A stretch of DNA of 64,000 bases from Prunus persica (Eukaryota; Streptophyta; Magnoliopsida; Rosales; Rosaceae), in NCBI RefSeq assembly GCF_000346465.2, contig NC_034010.1, positions 28,374,787-28,438,786 of the forward strand. Direction: 5' to 3'. Of this stretch, positions 10,991 through 23,442 are shown piece after piece. Under the pieces are notes generated by a model. It was not told the origin of the DNA. It saw only the letters and a list, made by a program, of their open reading frames with translations, and searched no databases. How positions within the stretch are numbered: position 1 is the stretch's first letter; each line of letters opens with the position of its first letter. Position numbers and translations under genes: made by a program.

Positions 10991-13158
10991 ATGGCTCCGC
11001 TTCGTTGCATTCTCTTCCTCGCTGCACTCTGCTCTCTGATTCCTTCTCTTCACGCTAGCGCTGGCGATGCTGATCCGATTTACAAGTATGCCTTTTTCTC
11101 ACATGTTTCTGTTTAATTTTAAAACTAATTTGCTGATTGGAATTTCCCTTTCGTTGTCTTTTGAGTCTTCCCGAGTTCGTATCAGTGGTATTTGATTTCT
11201 TTATCCTATAATAATCGAACTCACTGAGTTAAGTATTTGAGTTCGATAGAATGCTCTCGCTGTTTGACTGATAAGCTAGGTTTTACTTATAATCCGATAA
11301 AGTCTTCATCTTTTAGAGGTCGAAAACTCTAAAATCTGGAAAGGTTTCGTATTTCCGTACAACGATTGGTGTCTTTATACATGTGATGTTTTTGTTGCTT
11401 TATGACGATAATGATGATAATTCTACAATCATTTAATGCTAGGAAAAAATTTAAAATTTTTAATGAAGATTAGTGACCTATTATTATTAGTGATTGGCAT
11501 GCTCTGGTATTTATTCGAAGGAAAAAAGATAAAAGTGTTGTGTCAGGAATTATATGCCAGGAACATAGAGTAAATTTGTTCTGCTCTTTGATGTGATTTC
11601 ATAAGTACAAAATTTATATCTACAGGATTTCGTTTGTCCTGTTCTCTTTCTCGTGGCTGTTAGAATAATATTCATTATGATTTTGATGGGGTTTTCAGGT
11701 CTTGTGTGGTGCAGTGTGAAAAATCTGGATGTGTAGGAGAGAAATGCTTTCAACACTGTAAATTTTCATCTGATGGGAAACCTATTGATGGTCCATGGTA
11801 CATGCAAGAACCGCTTTATTTGCGCTGGAAACAATGGGACTGCCGCAGTGACTGCAGGTATCACTGCATGCTTGCTAGGGAGGAAGAGAGAGAGAAACTT
11901 GGTGATAAGCCTGTCAAGTATCATGGAAAATGGCCATTTCAGCGTGTTTATGGCATCCAGGTTTTTCTCTCGTATTTACTACAGCACATTGGTTATTCAT
12001 CTGATTTAGCTATTTTTACTTGCGTATATGATGGCCTAATCATTTTGAATGAACTTGCTCATGTTTTCATGTTCATAGGAACCTGTTGCTGTTGCTCTTT
12101 CTGCTCTCAATCTTGCCATGCAATTTCATGGTTGGATATCTTTTTTCATCCTTGTATACTACAAATTGCCTTTGAATCCAAATAAGAGGACTTACTACGA
12201 ATATACTGGCCTGTGGCACATCTATGGGATCTTATCAATGAACTCTAGGTTTTGGAGTGGTGTATTTCACAGCCGGTAAGTGGTTTTGAATTCCTTTACA
12301 TCAAGAATGATTTCAACTTTAGGCCAAAAGAATATTGGTAGACCTTCCCTCTGCTATAATTTTTCTCTGTTTTCTGTCTTGACTTGATACATTGCAACAG
12401 AAAAACTATGCTATAACTTATAGTACTGATACACAATTAGTGCGGTGATTGTGCCGAGTGTGAGGAAGAACACAATTTTGATATGTTCATGTTAAACGTA
12501 ATGTTAATTATTTTCAGACAGTTTTTAACCTTTTTTTTTAATATACAATGTAGAGATGTGGAGTTAACAGAGAAGCTAGACATTTCTTCTGCTGTAGCAC
12601 TACTTGGATTCTCACTCATTCTAGCATTACTTCGAGCTTTTAATGTGAGAGATGAGGCTGCCAGAGTCATGGTTTCTGCTCCGCTGATTGCATTCGTGAC
12701 CACACACGTACTGTACCTGAACTTCTATAAACTTGATTACGGTAATACATTTGCCAAAAACCTCCATTGATTGAATGACAAACCATAGTTTTTGTTGCTT
12801 TTAGTTCACTACTTGCTGTGGCATAGTAGTGGACTCAATCCTTGGACAATGAGCTTATACAAGTTTTGCAGGTTTGAACATGAAAGTGTGCATGGCCATG
12901 GGCATTGCTCAGCTTCTTACATGGGCAGTTTGGGCTGGTGTTACTCGACATCCGTCACGCTGGAAGTTGTGGGTGGTGGTGGCAGGAGGAGGCCTTGCCA
13001 TGGTCTTCGAGATATATGACTTCCCACCTTACCGGGGTTATATAGATGCGCTTGCTCTCTGGAATGCAATCAACATACCTCTTACATACCTTTGGTGGAG
13101 TTTTGTCAGGGATGATGCTGAGTTTATGACATCGGCCCTCCTGAAGAAAGCAAAGTAG
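10991..13158 (+). CDS. PGAP3: PGAP3/Per1-like GPI-anchor lipid remodelling protein
   Basis: Member of the Per1-like family of ER/Golgi multipass proteins, which act in GPI-anchor fatty-acid remodelling (phospholipase A2 step) and belong to the CREST hydrolase superfamily. Exons 10991-11085, 11699-11960, 12079-12275, 12554-12741 and 12872-13158 give 342 residues, the usual family length. A cleavable signal peptide covers residues 1 to about 24 (MAPLRCILFLAALCSLIPS). A lumenal Cys-rich segment follows (SCVVQCEKSGC, EKCFQHC, WDCRSDCRYHC). Then come about seven hydrophobic segments containing the family motifs MQFHGWISFF, HIYGILSMNSRFWSGVFH, FYKLDYGLNM and FEIYDFPPYRGYIDALALWN. The His and Asp residues in these segments correspond to the CREST metal or active-site positions, which is family knowledge. 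The C-terminus is KKAK, compatible with a dilysine-type ER signal. All splice sites are GT-AG. Confidence 0.93.
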
Positions 13159-14084
13159 CAGTTCTGGACCTAAAGCATGAGTGATCGAATGGTGCAATAT
13201 ATCAAAGTACATGACATGCGCACCCCTGTTAATTTATGAAGGTTCTCTTTTTTCTCATGTGTAATGCGTTTCTTCTTCGAAATGCTTACCATGATGTGGT
13301 TCCCTTCGTTTTTTGCATTTCATTGGTAATCCAATTGTTTCCACTGTATATGTGGGATGGGATCCAGATTTCCAGGTCTTTGTGTTGGTGCTTTTTTTTT
13401 CCCTGGAAAATCTCAGTTCGCATATGTAAGAATCAAATAACCAAGTTACTGTATTTTGCTGTAAATCTTTTGTGGAATACCATTTAGCATGTTGTCTTTA
13501 TATGCAGTTGTGGCATATACGTTTTTATGCAGAAAGGGTCACAATGGTGGGGTTTATTATGCCAAAACATTTTACATGCAATTCGGATATTAATCTTTAA
13601 ATACAATGGCTGAAAATCATACCAAAAAGGTAACATTGGGAAAATTCAATTTTTGTAATATCCTTTTTCTCAATCAAGCAAATTCAATGTCGATGAATGA
13701 TTTATTTTATGGTGTCCAATATTCATGTTCTTTTTTCTTTCTTTTTTAACCTCGTGGTGTAGCCTGTAGGGTATCATGGCCACAACTGACATTTCATAGA
13801 CTCGGTGTATATTTTAAACTGGACGGATTTCGGTAGGCATTTCGTTACAAACACGTACTCGAAAATTTCCCGAAATCTGATGGCATGTTCAATTTTTATC
13901 CTTCATACTTGAGTCATTAAAGATAAAATTCTAAAAATCTTTGACACTTAATTTGCCCTTTTTTTTACATCAATTAAACAGTAATGGCATGTTTAGTCAT
14001 CCATAATCATATTAGGAGGAATTGAATTAAGAGGAGTTGGATTGAGGAGAGTTAAATTTTAATTTTATATTGAAGTTGTTCACT
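13159..14084. other. PGAP3-like 3' UTR and AT-rich spacer
   Basis: No gene or recognisable element. The first 300-400 bp are probably 3' UTR. The remainder is ordinary AT-rich DNA running up to the transposon-rich stretch. Confidence 0.6.
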
Positions 14085-14339
14085 GAGGCCCGGTTTGGGA
14101 TTGTTTTTTTCTCCAAAAACGGGCTTTACTTTAAAATTAAGCAATTTAATGTATTTGGTAAAAATAAAATATCTTTCAAATTAAAAAATATATATATCTC
14201 GATTATTTTAAACAATGGCCTTTTGACAACAACTTTTAAAAGCAGGCTCTGAGTTGATTTTCAAAGTTGCTTTAAAAAAAAATTGAAATAAACCTTTAAT
14301 GAATTTTTTAAATTCTAAAAATACCATCATTCATTTTTA

Positions 14340-14520
14340 AAAATGACACCACCTCCACCTCCACATCCACATCCAACTCTACCACCTCTACCACCACTGT
14401 CGTAGCCACCACCTCCACCTCCACAACCGCCATCCCCACCACACCACTACCACAACCACTACCTCTTTAACCACTATCTTCACCTCCATCTCTTTCACCA
14501 CCTCCACTACAACCACATAA
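14340..14520. repeat. CAC/ACC-rich low-complexity tract
   Basis: About 180 bp are dominated by accacc, ccacct and ccacat units. The tract lies inside the hAT-like element. No long open frame supports a Thr/Pro-rich protein here, so it is treated as simple repeat. Confidence 0.75.
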
Positions 14521-14682
14521 TTAGTGCATAACACTTTCAACATCATATCTATTTGAGTCATTATTTACAGTTACAACAGTTTTAGATTAAAATTTATCAA
14601 ACAATTTTGACACTGCTTTTGGTACTAACAACACTTTAAAATAATTATTTACCAAACATGGAGCTGCTTTACTTTATAGCTT

Positions 14683-14881
14683 TTTTTTTTTGTTTTGTTT
14701 TGTTTTTTTTGTGTGTAAATACCATGAGGTGTCCTCACACCTGAAGGGTGGGATTAATCCCCTCTAGGGGTTCGGCTTGCCCCAGGCCACAAAATACTTC
14801 CAACGCAAAGGGTTTCGAACCCCTGTCATTGAGGCACCAAGTAGCTCGCGAGTTGGAGGTGGCAGTTTGCCAACCGCACCA
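14683..14881 (-). mobile_element. tRNA-derived SINE
   Basis: Read on the minus strand, 14881-14870 is an A-box-like tggtgcggttgg and 14821-14811 is an exact B box, GGTTCGAAACC (consensus GGTTCGANNCC). These form a tRNA-type internal Pol III promoter. The body continues for about 100 bp and ends in an A-rich tail with CAAAA units (14712-14683). Box order, spacing of about 50 bp and an A-rich 3' end are the signature of plant tRNA-derived SINEs. There is no acceptor-stem pairing, so it is not a tRNA gene. I saw no clear target duplication. Confidence 0.6.
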
Positions 14882-15264
14882 CACATTGTGGTTACAGCCA
14901 ATTATTTTCAAAGTATAGCATAAGCAACTTTTTTTAAAAAGTGATAGTAACCCCAAACTGGCCCTTAACCACATGAAATTGGGGTAGGAGTGGTACTAAA
15001 TTACTAATTATGAAAATGTCCTCATTGTTGGGTTAAAGTATATGACAAATTTGAAATTTGAAATTGTATGAAGATGTAATGGATAAAAAAGATGAATTCC
15101 TATTGCATTAGTTCTCCTGTAAATAGAATACTACCTCCACTTAAGATTGAATTCCTTCAAAATCAGGAATTCAATTCCAATTGTGTGTGAACATCACTTA
15201 CTTTTTAATTTTTATGTGAAAATAGGAATTCTATTCCTAATTTCAATTTTAATATCTGATTGGT

Positions 15265-15490
15265 AAGAATAATATTAGTCTTACCATATTTTTATACCAT
15301 AATTTCATACCACATGATGTGGCAGCTGATGTATACATACCATATCATGTAAAATAATAGTTTATATTTTCCTAATTTTATTTATTAAAATACAATTCAT
15401 TCATTTTATTGATATGGTATATGATATGGACATGTCACATTATGTGGTATAGAAATATAGAATAAAAATGTGATAAGTGTAGCATTACTA
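15265..15490. mobile_element. Palindromic MITE (long inverted repeat)
   Basis: The two halves are near inverted copies. The left half contains ttcataccacatgatgtggca, and the right half reverse-complemented contains ttctataccacataatgtgaca. Outside these, the left ...agtcttaccatatttttat pairs with the right ...acacttatcacatttttat. Centre-proximal segments (taccatatcatg and catgtccatatcat) also match. The whole 225 bp can fold as one hairpin, typical of a small MITE. It lies 200-420 bp upstream of the valyl-tRNA synthetase start. Confidence 0.6.
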
Positions 15491-15686
15491 AACACACTAA
15501 AAAAGTAAAATAAAAATTAAATTAAAAAGGCCTATAAAACAGGGTCCCAAAGTGGTTATTTTTGGCCCAAATTGAAAATAAATTTCTTCAAAAGTGTTCT
15601 CTTGTGACTTCTGGGAGAGGTGCTCGGGGACAATGTTGCATCAAATTTAAAGAAGAGAGTGGCAGACAACAGCCAAACGCACATAT

Positions 15687-18600
15687 ATGCTTGGAACCCG
15701 CTTTAGGGTTTTAGCGAAGCCGCAATCCGTTTACCACCTCATCAGCAACCCGATCAAACTTGCAGCGCCAAGCCTCTTCCGTCATTTTCACATTAAGACT
15801 CCTCTTCAATCTTCTCCGGCCAACAAAGCTGAGGTATGTAAACGCACCATCAAACCCCACAGTTCAAGCGTTCCTCGCTTCCTCACTTTGTACTCTATGT
15901 GTGTATATGAATGGATAGTTGACAGTGTTTGAAACAAGGAATGGCTTACGATTGTTCAATTGTATTTCTTGAATGCCACAGATGGACGGTGGACATGAAG
16001 ACCCAGAGAAGAAAAAGAAGAAGGAAGAAAAGGTTCTCTTATGAAAGATTGCTTCTTGTAAATTTGAGCTGAGATTTCTATGTTTCGTGAACTATTTGTT
16101 TGCCGAAGAAAATTAATTTTATTGTTTTGTTCTTTTGGCAGGCAAGAGAGAAAGAATTGAAAAAGCAAAAAGCATTAGAGAAAGCTGCCAAGCTTCAGGT
16201 AATGATGGTTAATGTATTTTGGTTTAGTTTTAGATTAAATTTATGTTTTCTCAATCACAGTTTTTTGTTGCTGTGTGCTGTCGCAACGTCATAGACTGTC
16301 AATGCCTCTGATAATGCTATGATGTACTTATTTTTATTTTTAAAAAAAATTTGGTTTTAGGCGCAGCAAGCATCCAGTTCTTCTAAGAAGAGTGAAAAGA
16401 AGAAGGTAAAGCGTTCCAATGAGGAAGAGGATAATCCAGAGGACTTCATCGACCCTGAGACTCCAATGGGCGAGAAGAAACGGATGTCTAGTCAAATGGC
16501 GAAAGGGTACAGCCCAAGTGCTGTAGAGAAGTCGTGAGTGTGATGTTTGCTTTCCATCATTACTCTCATCATTTTCACTTCTATTTTCTCCATAATGTAT
16601 ATGCTTTCTGATTTAGGTGGTATGAATGGTGGGAGAAAACGGGGTTCTTTGTGGCAGATGCTAACAGCTCCAAACCTCCATTTGTCATTGTGAGTGTCAC
16701 ATTTGCTCCATCAAACTTGTTCTTGGGTTTGCATTGATTTGGTTGCCAAAAAAAAAAAAACAAACTGGTTTTCACATATATGACAGGTTTTGCCGCCTCC
16801 CAATGTGACTGGTGCCCTTCATATTGGACATGCTCTTACTGCTGCTATTGAGGTAACATCCTTACATATATTCCTGAAATTGTGTTATTCATTGGTGGCT
16901 TCCCAAGTTTGTTTTAAAAAATTTAATCAAAGTTTTATTTTATGTGATATTGTTATATGCAGGACACTATAATTCGTTGGCGGAGAATGTCTGGATACAA
17001 TACCTTGTGGGTGCCTGGAATGGACCATGCTGGGATAGCAACGCAGGTTGTGTTCTTTTTCTTTTAACAATTGTTGAATATTAACTGTAGTTACCCTCAT
17101 AATTTCCACCATACATATGCACGTATATACATTGAGTCTAGATTATGTTCATTTCATATGTTGACATATATACATTGAGTCTAGATTATGTTCATTTCAT
17201 ATGTTGTTTGTTTTCAGGCTATAACATTATGTGCTATTTATAGGTTGTTGTAGAAAAGAAGCTAATGCGCGAAAGCCAGTTAACCAGGCATGATATTGGC
17301 CGGGAGAAATTTGTGTCTGAAGTGAGTTTGAACTGAAACTTGCTAGAATTAGGTCCATTAATAAATTTGATGTTCTAAAGTTAACGATCCATTCATACTT
17401 ATTCACACTGTTGGCTGGCTATCTTGGTTGTGAAAGGTTTGGAATTGGAAAAATAAGTATGGTGGCACCATTTTACAGCAGCTCCGCCGTCTCGGGGCTT
17501 CTTTGGATTGGTCCCGTGAGGTAAGGGTTTGAGTTTCCTGGAGCTTGGTTTGGAGCAAAATGTTGTCTTGTTAAATTGCATCTTCTGTTTATTAGACCTA
17601 GTCATGAAGATCTCTCTCTTTCTTACATGTATATATTAATTATTTCTTTCATTTTGCCTATTTTTTTCTTCTTCTTAATTTTAGTGCTTTACAATGGATG
17701 AGAAAAGATCAAAGGCTGTGACTGAGGCTTTTGTAAGGCTTCATGAGCAAGGGCTTATCTACAGGTATGCGTTTATCCCAATATTGAACTGCTTCTTTGA
17801 TTATTTGAGTTTTTCAGCTCAGAGCACTATGATATAAACTTATAAGCTTCCTTGCTAAATACGATTTTATGTGATAGCTTCGAGAAAAAGTTAATTTGCT
17901 AAGTTCAGTAGGAGAAGATACAACTGTGCTGTTCTAGGTTTAACATTATATGATGGTGGAATCTAGCTTTATTTTTCTGTTTCTTGTTTGATTTCGCACA
18001 TATACATATTATTTATTTATTTCGTCAGCTGGTATAAGGATTGGGTGATAATAGTAACCAGCAATCTACCTCATCAGTCATCCGCACCCATAATTTCCTC
18101 CTCTTGTCTATGTCCTTTTATTCACCTTAGGACACTTTCCGGATTTTTCTTTACAGGGATAATCGCCTAGTGAATTGGGATTGTGTCTTGCGGACAGCAA
18201 TATCTGAAATTGAGGTTAGCCTTCTCCTTTCAGTGTAATACTAATTAATATTTTCAGCATTTATTGAATTTCTTTGGTGTGTGTAGGTGGACTATATTGA
18301 TATAAAAGAAAGGACATTTCTAAAGGTCCCTGGGTACGAGAACCCTATTGAATTTGGGGTTCTAACTTCATTTGCCTACCCTCTGGAAGAAGATTTAGGT
18401 GAGATTATTGTGGCCACAACTAGAGTGGAAACTATGCTTGGTGATACAGCTATTGCTGTACATCCTGGTGATAAAAGGTATCAGCATCTTCATGGAAAGC
18501 ATGCCATTCATCCTTTTAATGGAAGAAGAATCCGTATAATATGTGATGCGATTCTCGTTGACCCAGAGTTCGGTACTGGTGCTGTAAAGGTAAAGTTTAA

Positions 18601-21600
18601 CGGATAAGTTGTGTGCTCACATTAAAGTTTATTTTTCTGGTTTATGTTTCAGGTTAAAAATATCTTTAATCTCTCTCTCTCTTTTGCCTCCTGCAGATTA
18701 CCCCGGCTCATGATCCGAATGATTTTGATGTTGGAAAGCGCCATAATCTTGAGTTTATCAACATCTTTACTGATGATGGAAAAATAAACCAGGATGGTGG
18801 AGAATTTGCAGGGATGCCACGTTTCAAAGCCCGAGAGGCGGTGACTGAAGCACTAAAGAAGAAGGTATCTATTTACAGTACTACATATGTCTAACTTATA
18901 TATCAACACTGATTAAAAAAGACACTTATGTTCATCAACGTACCATGTCATTGAATCTATGCGGCTGTTAAATGCTCATGCAAGAGAGTATATTTGTTGT
19001 TGGTGGTGACCTCCTGAGCTGACTCCCAATGCTATTCAAGTAGCACCTCTAACACTATCACTGACTCTCTCCTTCCACACTTCTTTAATATTCTTTTCAA
19101 CTTAATACTCATTCAAACAATGAATTTCAAAATGGAATTTTTTGCATTCCCTTCATTCCAAACACTCAATACAATTTGACATAATCGCTTGTAATTGTGT
19201 AACTTGTCAACATCACCAGTTTTGCGTTGCATGTGCATCAACCTTCCTTGTGTTGGAGGTACTGTCTATCTCTGTGGTTTATGGATGTTTCAGTGACCTT
19301 ATTCTCCATGCATTTAGGGCCTCTTTAAAGAAGCTAAGGCCAATGAGATGCGCCTTGGAATTTGCTCTAGAAGCCAAGATGTTGTGGAGCCCATGATTAA
19401 ACCCCAATGGTATGTTAAATGCACTGGTATGGGAAAAGAAGCCCTTGATGCTGCTATAGATGAAAAAAAGAAGCTTGAGATCATCCCGACACAGTATACT
19501 GCTAATTGGAAGAGGTGCTTTTTTTTCATTCTTTACCTTCATGTTTGAAATTTCTAGCGTATGCATTGTAAGTAATAATAAGATCATAATTCCAGGAGGT
19601 ATGTTCTATTTTCGAGCATTTCCAAAAACAGAAGTTCAGGTTTTGAACAAGATTTTAGTGGATGGGAAATCTAGTGGTTATCCTTGTATCTTGGCAATTT
19701 ACTTAACTGGCTCTCCGTTGTATGAAAAGTCTGTTGTCATGTACTGCTACCAGTTTGTAAAAAGCGCATCAATTTTATTTACGGAAAGGGGAAAGTACAT
19801 GGAAATTATTTTCGGGATTTTTCTAGCTCTGGTTTTAATCTACTTGTTTGGCAAACTATTCTTCTACACGACTTCACTTTTCTTTGTTCAAACTTTATTT
19901 AGTTTATCTAGTATTTATTACTGCTAAATGTATTCAAACTACTTGTTTGGACTTTTTTTGTTTTGCGTGTTGCCTGGTTCTTTTGATCTTTGATTATCAG
20001 CCTTTTATTGATCCCCTTCCCTTGTTTGACTGCTTTTAGGTAACATAGATAGCTGGTTCACTTTGTCTGTATTAGTTCCTTCTCAAAAATATATACTCTT
20101 ATCAGTTTATATGAACGAAAAGGTTGAAAATTTTACTTAGTTCTTGTCTCAATTATCACAGATGGCTTGAGAACATTCGTGATTGGTGCGTCTCAAGGCA
20201 ACTCTGGTGGGGCCACCGTGTTCCTGCATGGTATGTTGTCTGTGAGGGTGATAATCCAGACAATTTTGGTGCATCATATGAGCGGTGGGTGGTTTCAAGA
20301 AATGAGGATGAGGCCCAAGCACAGGCTAGTAAAAAATATGACGGGAAGTTTCAATTAATTCAGGATCCTGATGTGCTGGATACATGGTTTTCTTCTGGTC
20401 TCTTTCCCCTGTCTGTGTTGGGCTGGCCGGATGATACAGAAGATCTGAAGGCATTTTATCCTACTTCAGTTCTTGAAACTGGGCATGACATTCTCTTTTT
20501 CTGGGTTGCTCGCATGGTGATGCTTGGAATTACATTGGGTGGTGACGTACCTTTTACAAAGGTGGGTAAGAATTTTACATTATAGATTTACATTGGGTGG
20601 CAACGTACCTTTGGCCGAAAGTATAATTTACCAGTTGCCTGACTATTAAATGTAATAGCATATTTTACTTAAGGACATGGAGTGTTTTTCTGGTAAAAGT
20701 TTGAAGGAAATGAAATTTTGTGGAATCTTACTACATTGTTATTATGAGATTCCAAATGTTACATGTCCATATTATATTAACTTGTTAGGATGTCCAGTGG
20801 GTGTTTGTTAGAGACACGTGGCTTAATCTACCATTTTAATGTTTGCAAGATGGTTGTGAACACACAATTGAAGGATGTATGCACGTTCTGCTATGTATAT
20901 CTTCCTGTGATGATTTTTATATTATAGTTTGAGTACTGAAGTGAAAGGTGGAATTTGGTTTTTCTTCAGGTATATTTGCACCCAATGGTTCGTGATGCAC
21001 ATGGGCGTAAAATGTCAAAGTCCTTGGGGAATGTCATTGATCCACTCGAAGTAATAAATGGTGTTTCCCTTGAAGACCTACACAAGAGGCTTTTGGAGGG
21101 GAATTTGGACCCCAAGGAATTAGCTGTTGCCAAAGAAGGGCAAGTAAAGGACTTTCCTAAGGGTATTGAAGAATGTGGAGCAGATGCTCTACGTTTTGCT
21201 CTTGTCTCTTACACTGCTCAGGTTTAGGCTTCTATCTTTCTATTTTTTGCAGGTAACTGTTTTCTTCCATGGATCTTAGTAATATATCTGATTTTCTCGT
21301 CTTGTCTTTTCAGTCTGATAAGATAAATCTGGACATCCAAAGGGTTGTGGGTTATCGTCAGTGGTGTAATAAATTGTGGAATGCAGTACGATTTGCTATG
21401 AGCAGGCTTGGAGATGATTATGTTCCGCCCAAGGATGTAAATCCAGATGTGCTTCCATTTAGTTGCCAGTGGATTCTCTCAGTACTAAATAAAGTCATAT
21501 CCAAAACTGTTTTGTCACTGGAATTGTATGAGTTCTCAGATGCAGCCACTTCAGTGTATGCTTGGTGGCAGTACCAGTTGTGCGATGTTTTTATTGAAGC

Positions 21601-23442
21601 TATCAAGCCTTACTTCTGTGGTAACGATCCAAAGTTTGAGTCTGAAAGGGGTTTTGCACAAGCCACACTATGGTTATGTCTTGACAGTGGGCTGCGGTTG
21701 CTTCATCCATTTATGCCGTTCGTCACAGAAGAACTGTGGCAGCGCCTTCCATCACCAAGGGATCACAAGAGGCCAACATCAATTGTGATATCCGAATATC
21801 CATCCATTGTAGAGGTTAGTTTGGTCCTATAATAAAAGAGAAAGCCACTACTGGATAAACCATTTGGTAAATAGCTAGTTTCTCTCAGTAGGTGGATACA
21901 GAGTGTGTCTGGTTACTTAATGGGGTTCCTGTTAGCAAAACACAGTTAATTTATCCTGAATCCCTGATGATATCAGATAACAGTGGACAAAAATCATTGG
22001 TTGATTTTACAGAGCCCATTCTTCATGACCCTGCATGTCTTTTGCCCTCATTCATACTGATCATGTTTTTCTTTAAGTTCTTGCCCTTATCAGTTTTTTA
22101 CCGTATGTCGTAGTTTAATAAATTGGGAATTGCTCAAGTACTTTGTCTTCAAAATGAAATATGGTGATGGTGATCAGCCTAAAGATAGAGGCATATGGTC
22201 ATGCAAAATGTACTTGCATCATTGCTCTTCTTAGGTCATAAAGGATTACTCAGAGGAATGGTGGTTTTCATGCATGACCTTGTACCTTTGAAATAAGTTG
22301 CTGGAACAATTGTTTGGCTGTTGACCCTAACCTAATATGCGTGTCTTTCTGTCTTCTTATTCTTCCAGCGCTGGACAAATGAAAGGGTGGAATCAGAGAT
22401 GAACCTTGTAGATTCTGTTGTGAAATCTCTCCGTTCACTTGCAAAAGAAAGTCGTGAAAGGTATATCTTGCTAGTGCAGTGTGATATCTTTTGATTTCTA
22501 ATGTTGTGAATTGATTTAGCTATACTTTCTCATCCAATATGTATTGTTTCTTTTAGGCGGCCAGCTTTTGTGCTTTGTCGGACACCGTTAGATGGGGAAA
22601 TACTATGCAGCCGTCAACTGGAGATTGAAACTCTGGCCAATCTGTCATCTTTGACGGTAAGTGCTTTGCTTATGAAAATCCGCTCTAGCATCATTTCTTT
22701 TTCTTTTGGTACTGAACAAATGAGGGCGTTAGTTATGTGAATTTTGATTAACTTGTTCTGGGCACGGGAACAAAAAAAAAAAAATATCATAAGAAGGAAA
22801 GTGATTTCCTGTTGACTGCTTCTTGTGCTGTTTAGCTAAAGTTGTGTTTCACATAAATTTAGTAGACGTGTGGAACTTGGATGATTGTATTTTACGCATG
22901 ATGTTCCCTATTACATCAAGTTAAACTTGGCGTTCCAGTAGTTCATTAGATGTTTGGATGTGATCCAAATTCTTGCCCCTACAGGTAATCAGTGAGAACG
23001 ATGCTGCTCCAACTGGATGTGTGGTGTCTGTTGTAAATGAAAACCTTTCTGTCTATCTCAAGCTCCAAGGAAGTCGTTCCATAGAAGAAGACCTTGAAAA
23101 GATCCGGAAAAAGATGGAAGACATTACATTGTAAGCTCATCATCTAAATTAAATTACCTGGGGACTGAAAGCTGAGATTACCAGTAATATAATATCTGTA
23201 ATATATAATTTGATTCAGGTGAAAAACCCCTGCATGTTTATGAGTTCTGACAGCTGATATTTATACCTAACAGGCAGCAGGAGAAGCTATCTAAGGCGAT
23301 GAATGTAGCTGGTTACAAAGAAAAGGTCCCTGATAAGATTCAAAAAGCCAATGCCGAAAAGCTCGACTCGCTCGAGAAGGAAAAATTGTCGCTTGAGGAA
23401 GCAAGCCAACACATGGAAGCACAGATATCTTCTGAGCAATGA
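15687..23442 (+). CDS. TWN2: Valyl-tRNA synthetase, dual cytosolic/mitochondrial type
   Basis: Class Ia aminoacyl-tRNA synthetase charging tRNA-Val. Twenty-one exons: 15687-15833, 15982-16032, 16142-16198, 16361-16533, 16617-16689, 16787-16852, 16963-17046, 17244-17321, 17437-17520, 17685-17764, 18157-18214, 18287-18589, 18697-18864, 19318-19514, 20162-20561, 20970-21221, 21314-21814, 22369-22460, 22557-22656, 22985-23130 and 23274-23442. Together they encode 1092 residues. HIGH is at 179-182 and KMSKS at 687-691. The editing (CP1) domain includes [19 protein letters not shown] and [16 protein letters not shown]. The C-terminus ([18 protein letters not shown] onward) forms the coiled-coil tRNA-binding arm. 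Exon 1 encodes an Arg-rich, acid-poor mitochondrial-type presequence. A second in-frame Met begins exon 2 ([17 protein letters not shown]) and would give a 1043-residue cytosolic form. It matches Arabidopsis AT1G14610 (TWIN2), recalled. Confidence 0.95.
17124..17206 (+). repeat. Perfect 40-bp tandem duplication in ValRS intron 7
   Basis: The segment beginning tatatacattgagtctag (17124-17163) is repeated exactly at 17167-17206, a period of 43 bp. It lies wholly within the intron between the exons ending at 17046 and starting at 17244. It is a recent duplication with no coding effect. Confidence 0.95.
20529..20612 (+). repeat. Duplicated exon end of ValRS inside the next intron
   Basis: The 3' end of exon 15 (tacattgggtggtgacgtac, from 20531) recurs 58 bp downstream inside the intron (from 20589) with two changes in about 24 bp. 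The copy lies beyond the donor at 20562. Confidence 0.85.

Larger units (their letters stand above)
14085..14967. mobile_element. hAT-like non-autonomous element with nested insertions
   Basis: The left end reads aggcccggtttgggatt (from 14086) and the right end, reverse-complemented, reads taagggccagtttggggtt (14967 downward). This is an imperfect inverted repeat of about 17 bp of the GGCCCGTTTGG type common on plant hAT-family MITEs. The roughly 880-bp interior has no coding capacity. It contains AT-rich sequence, a CAC/ACC-rich low-complexity tract (about 14340-14520) and a SINE (14683-14881). I could not identify a clean 8-bp target duplication, so the outer limits are approximate. Confidence 0.6.

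Noticed and set aside
10518..11058. Overlapping frames of 137-169 codons around the CT tract at 10.8 kb
   Set aside because: They are driven by simple repeat; the PGAP3-like start and its exon 1 explain the region.
14811..14881. tRNA gene suggested by an exact B box
   Set aside because: There is no cloverleaf or acceptor-stem pairing and an A-rich tail follows, so it is called a SINE.
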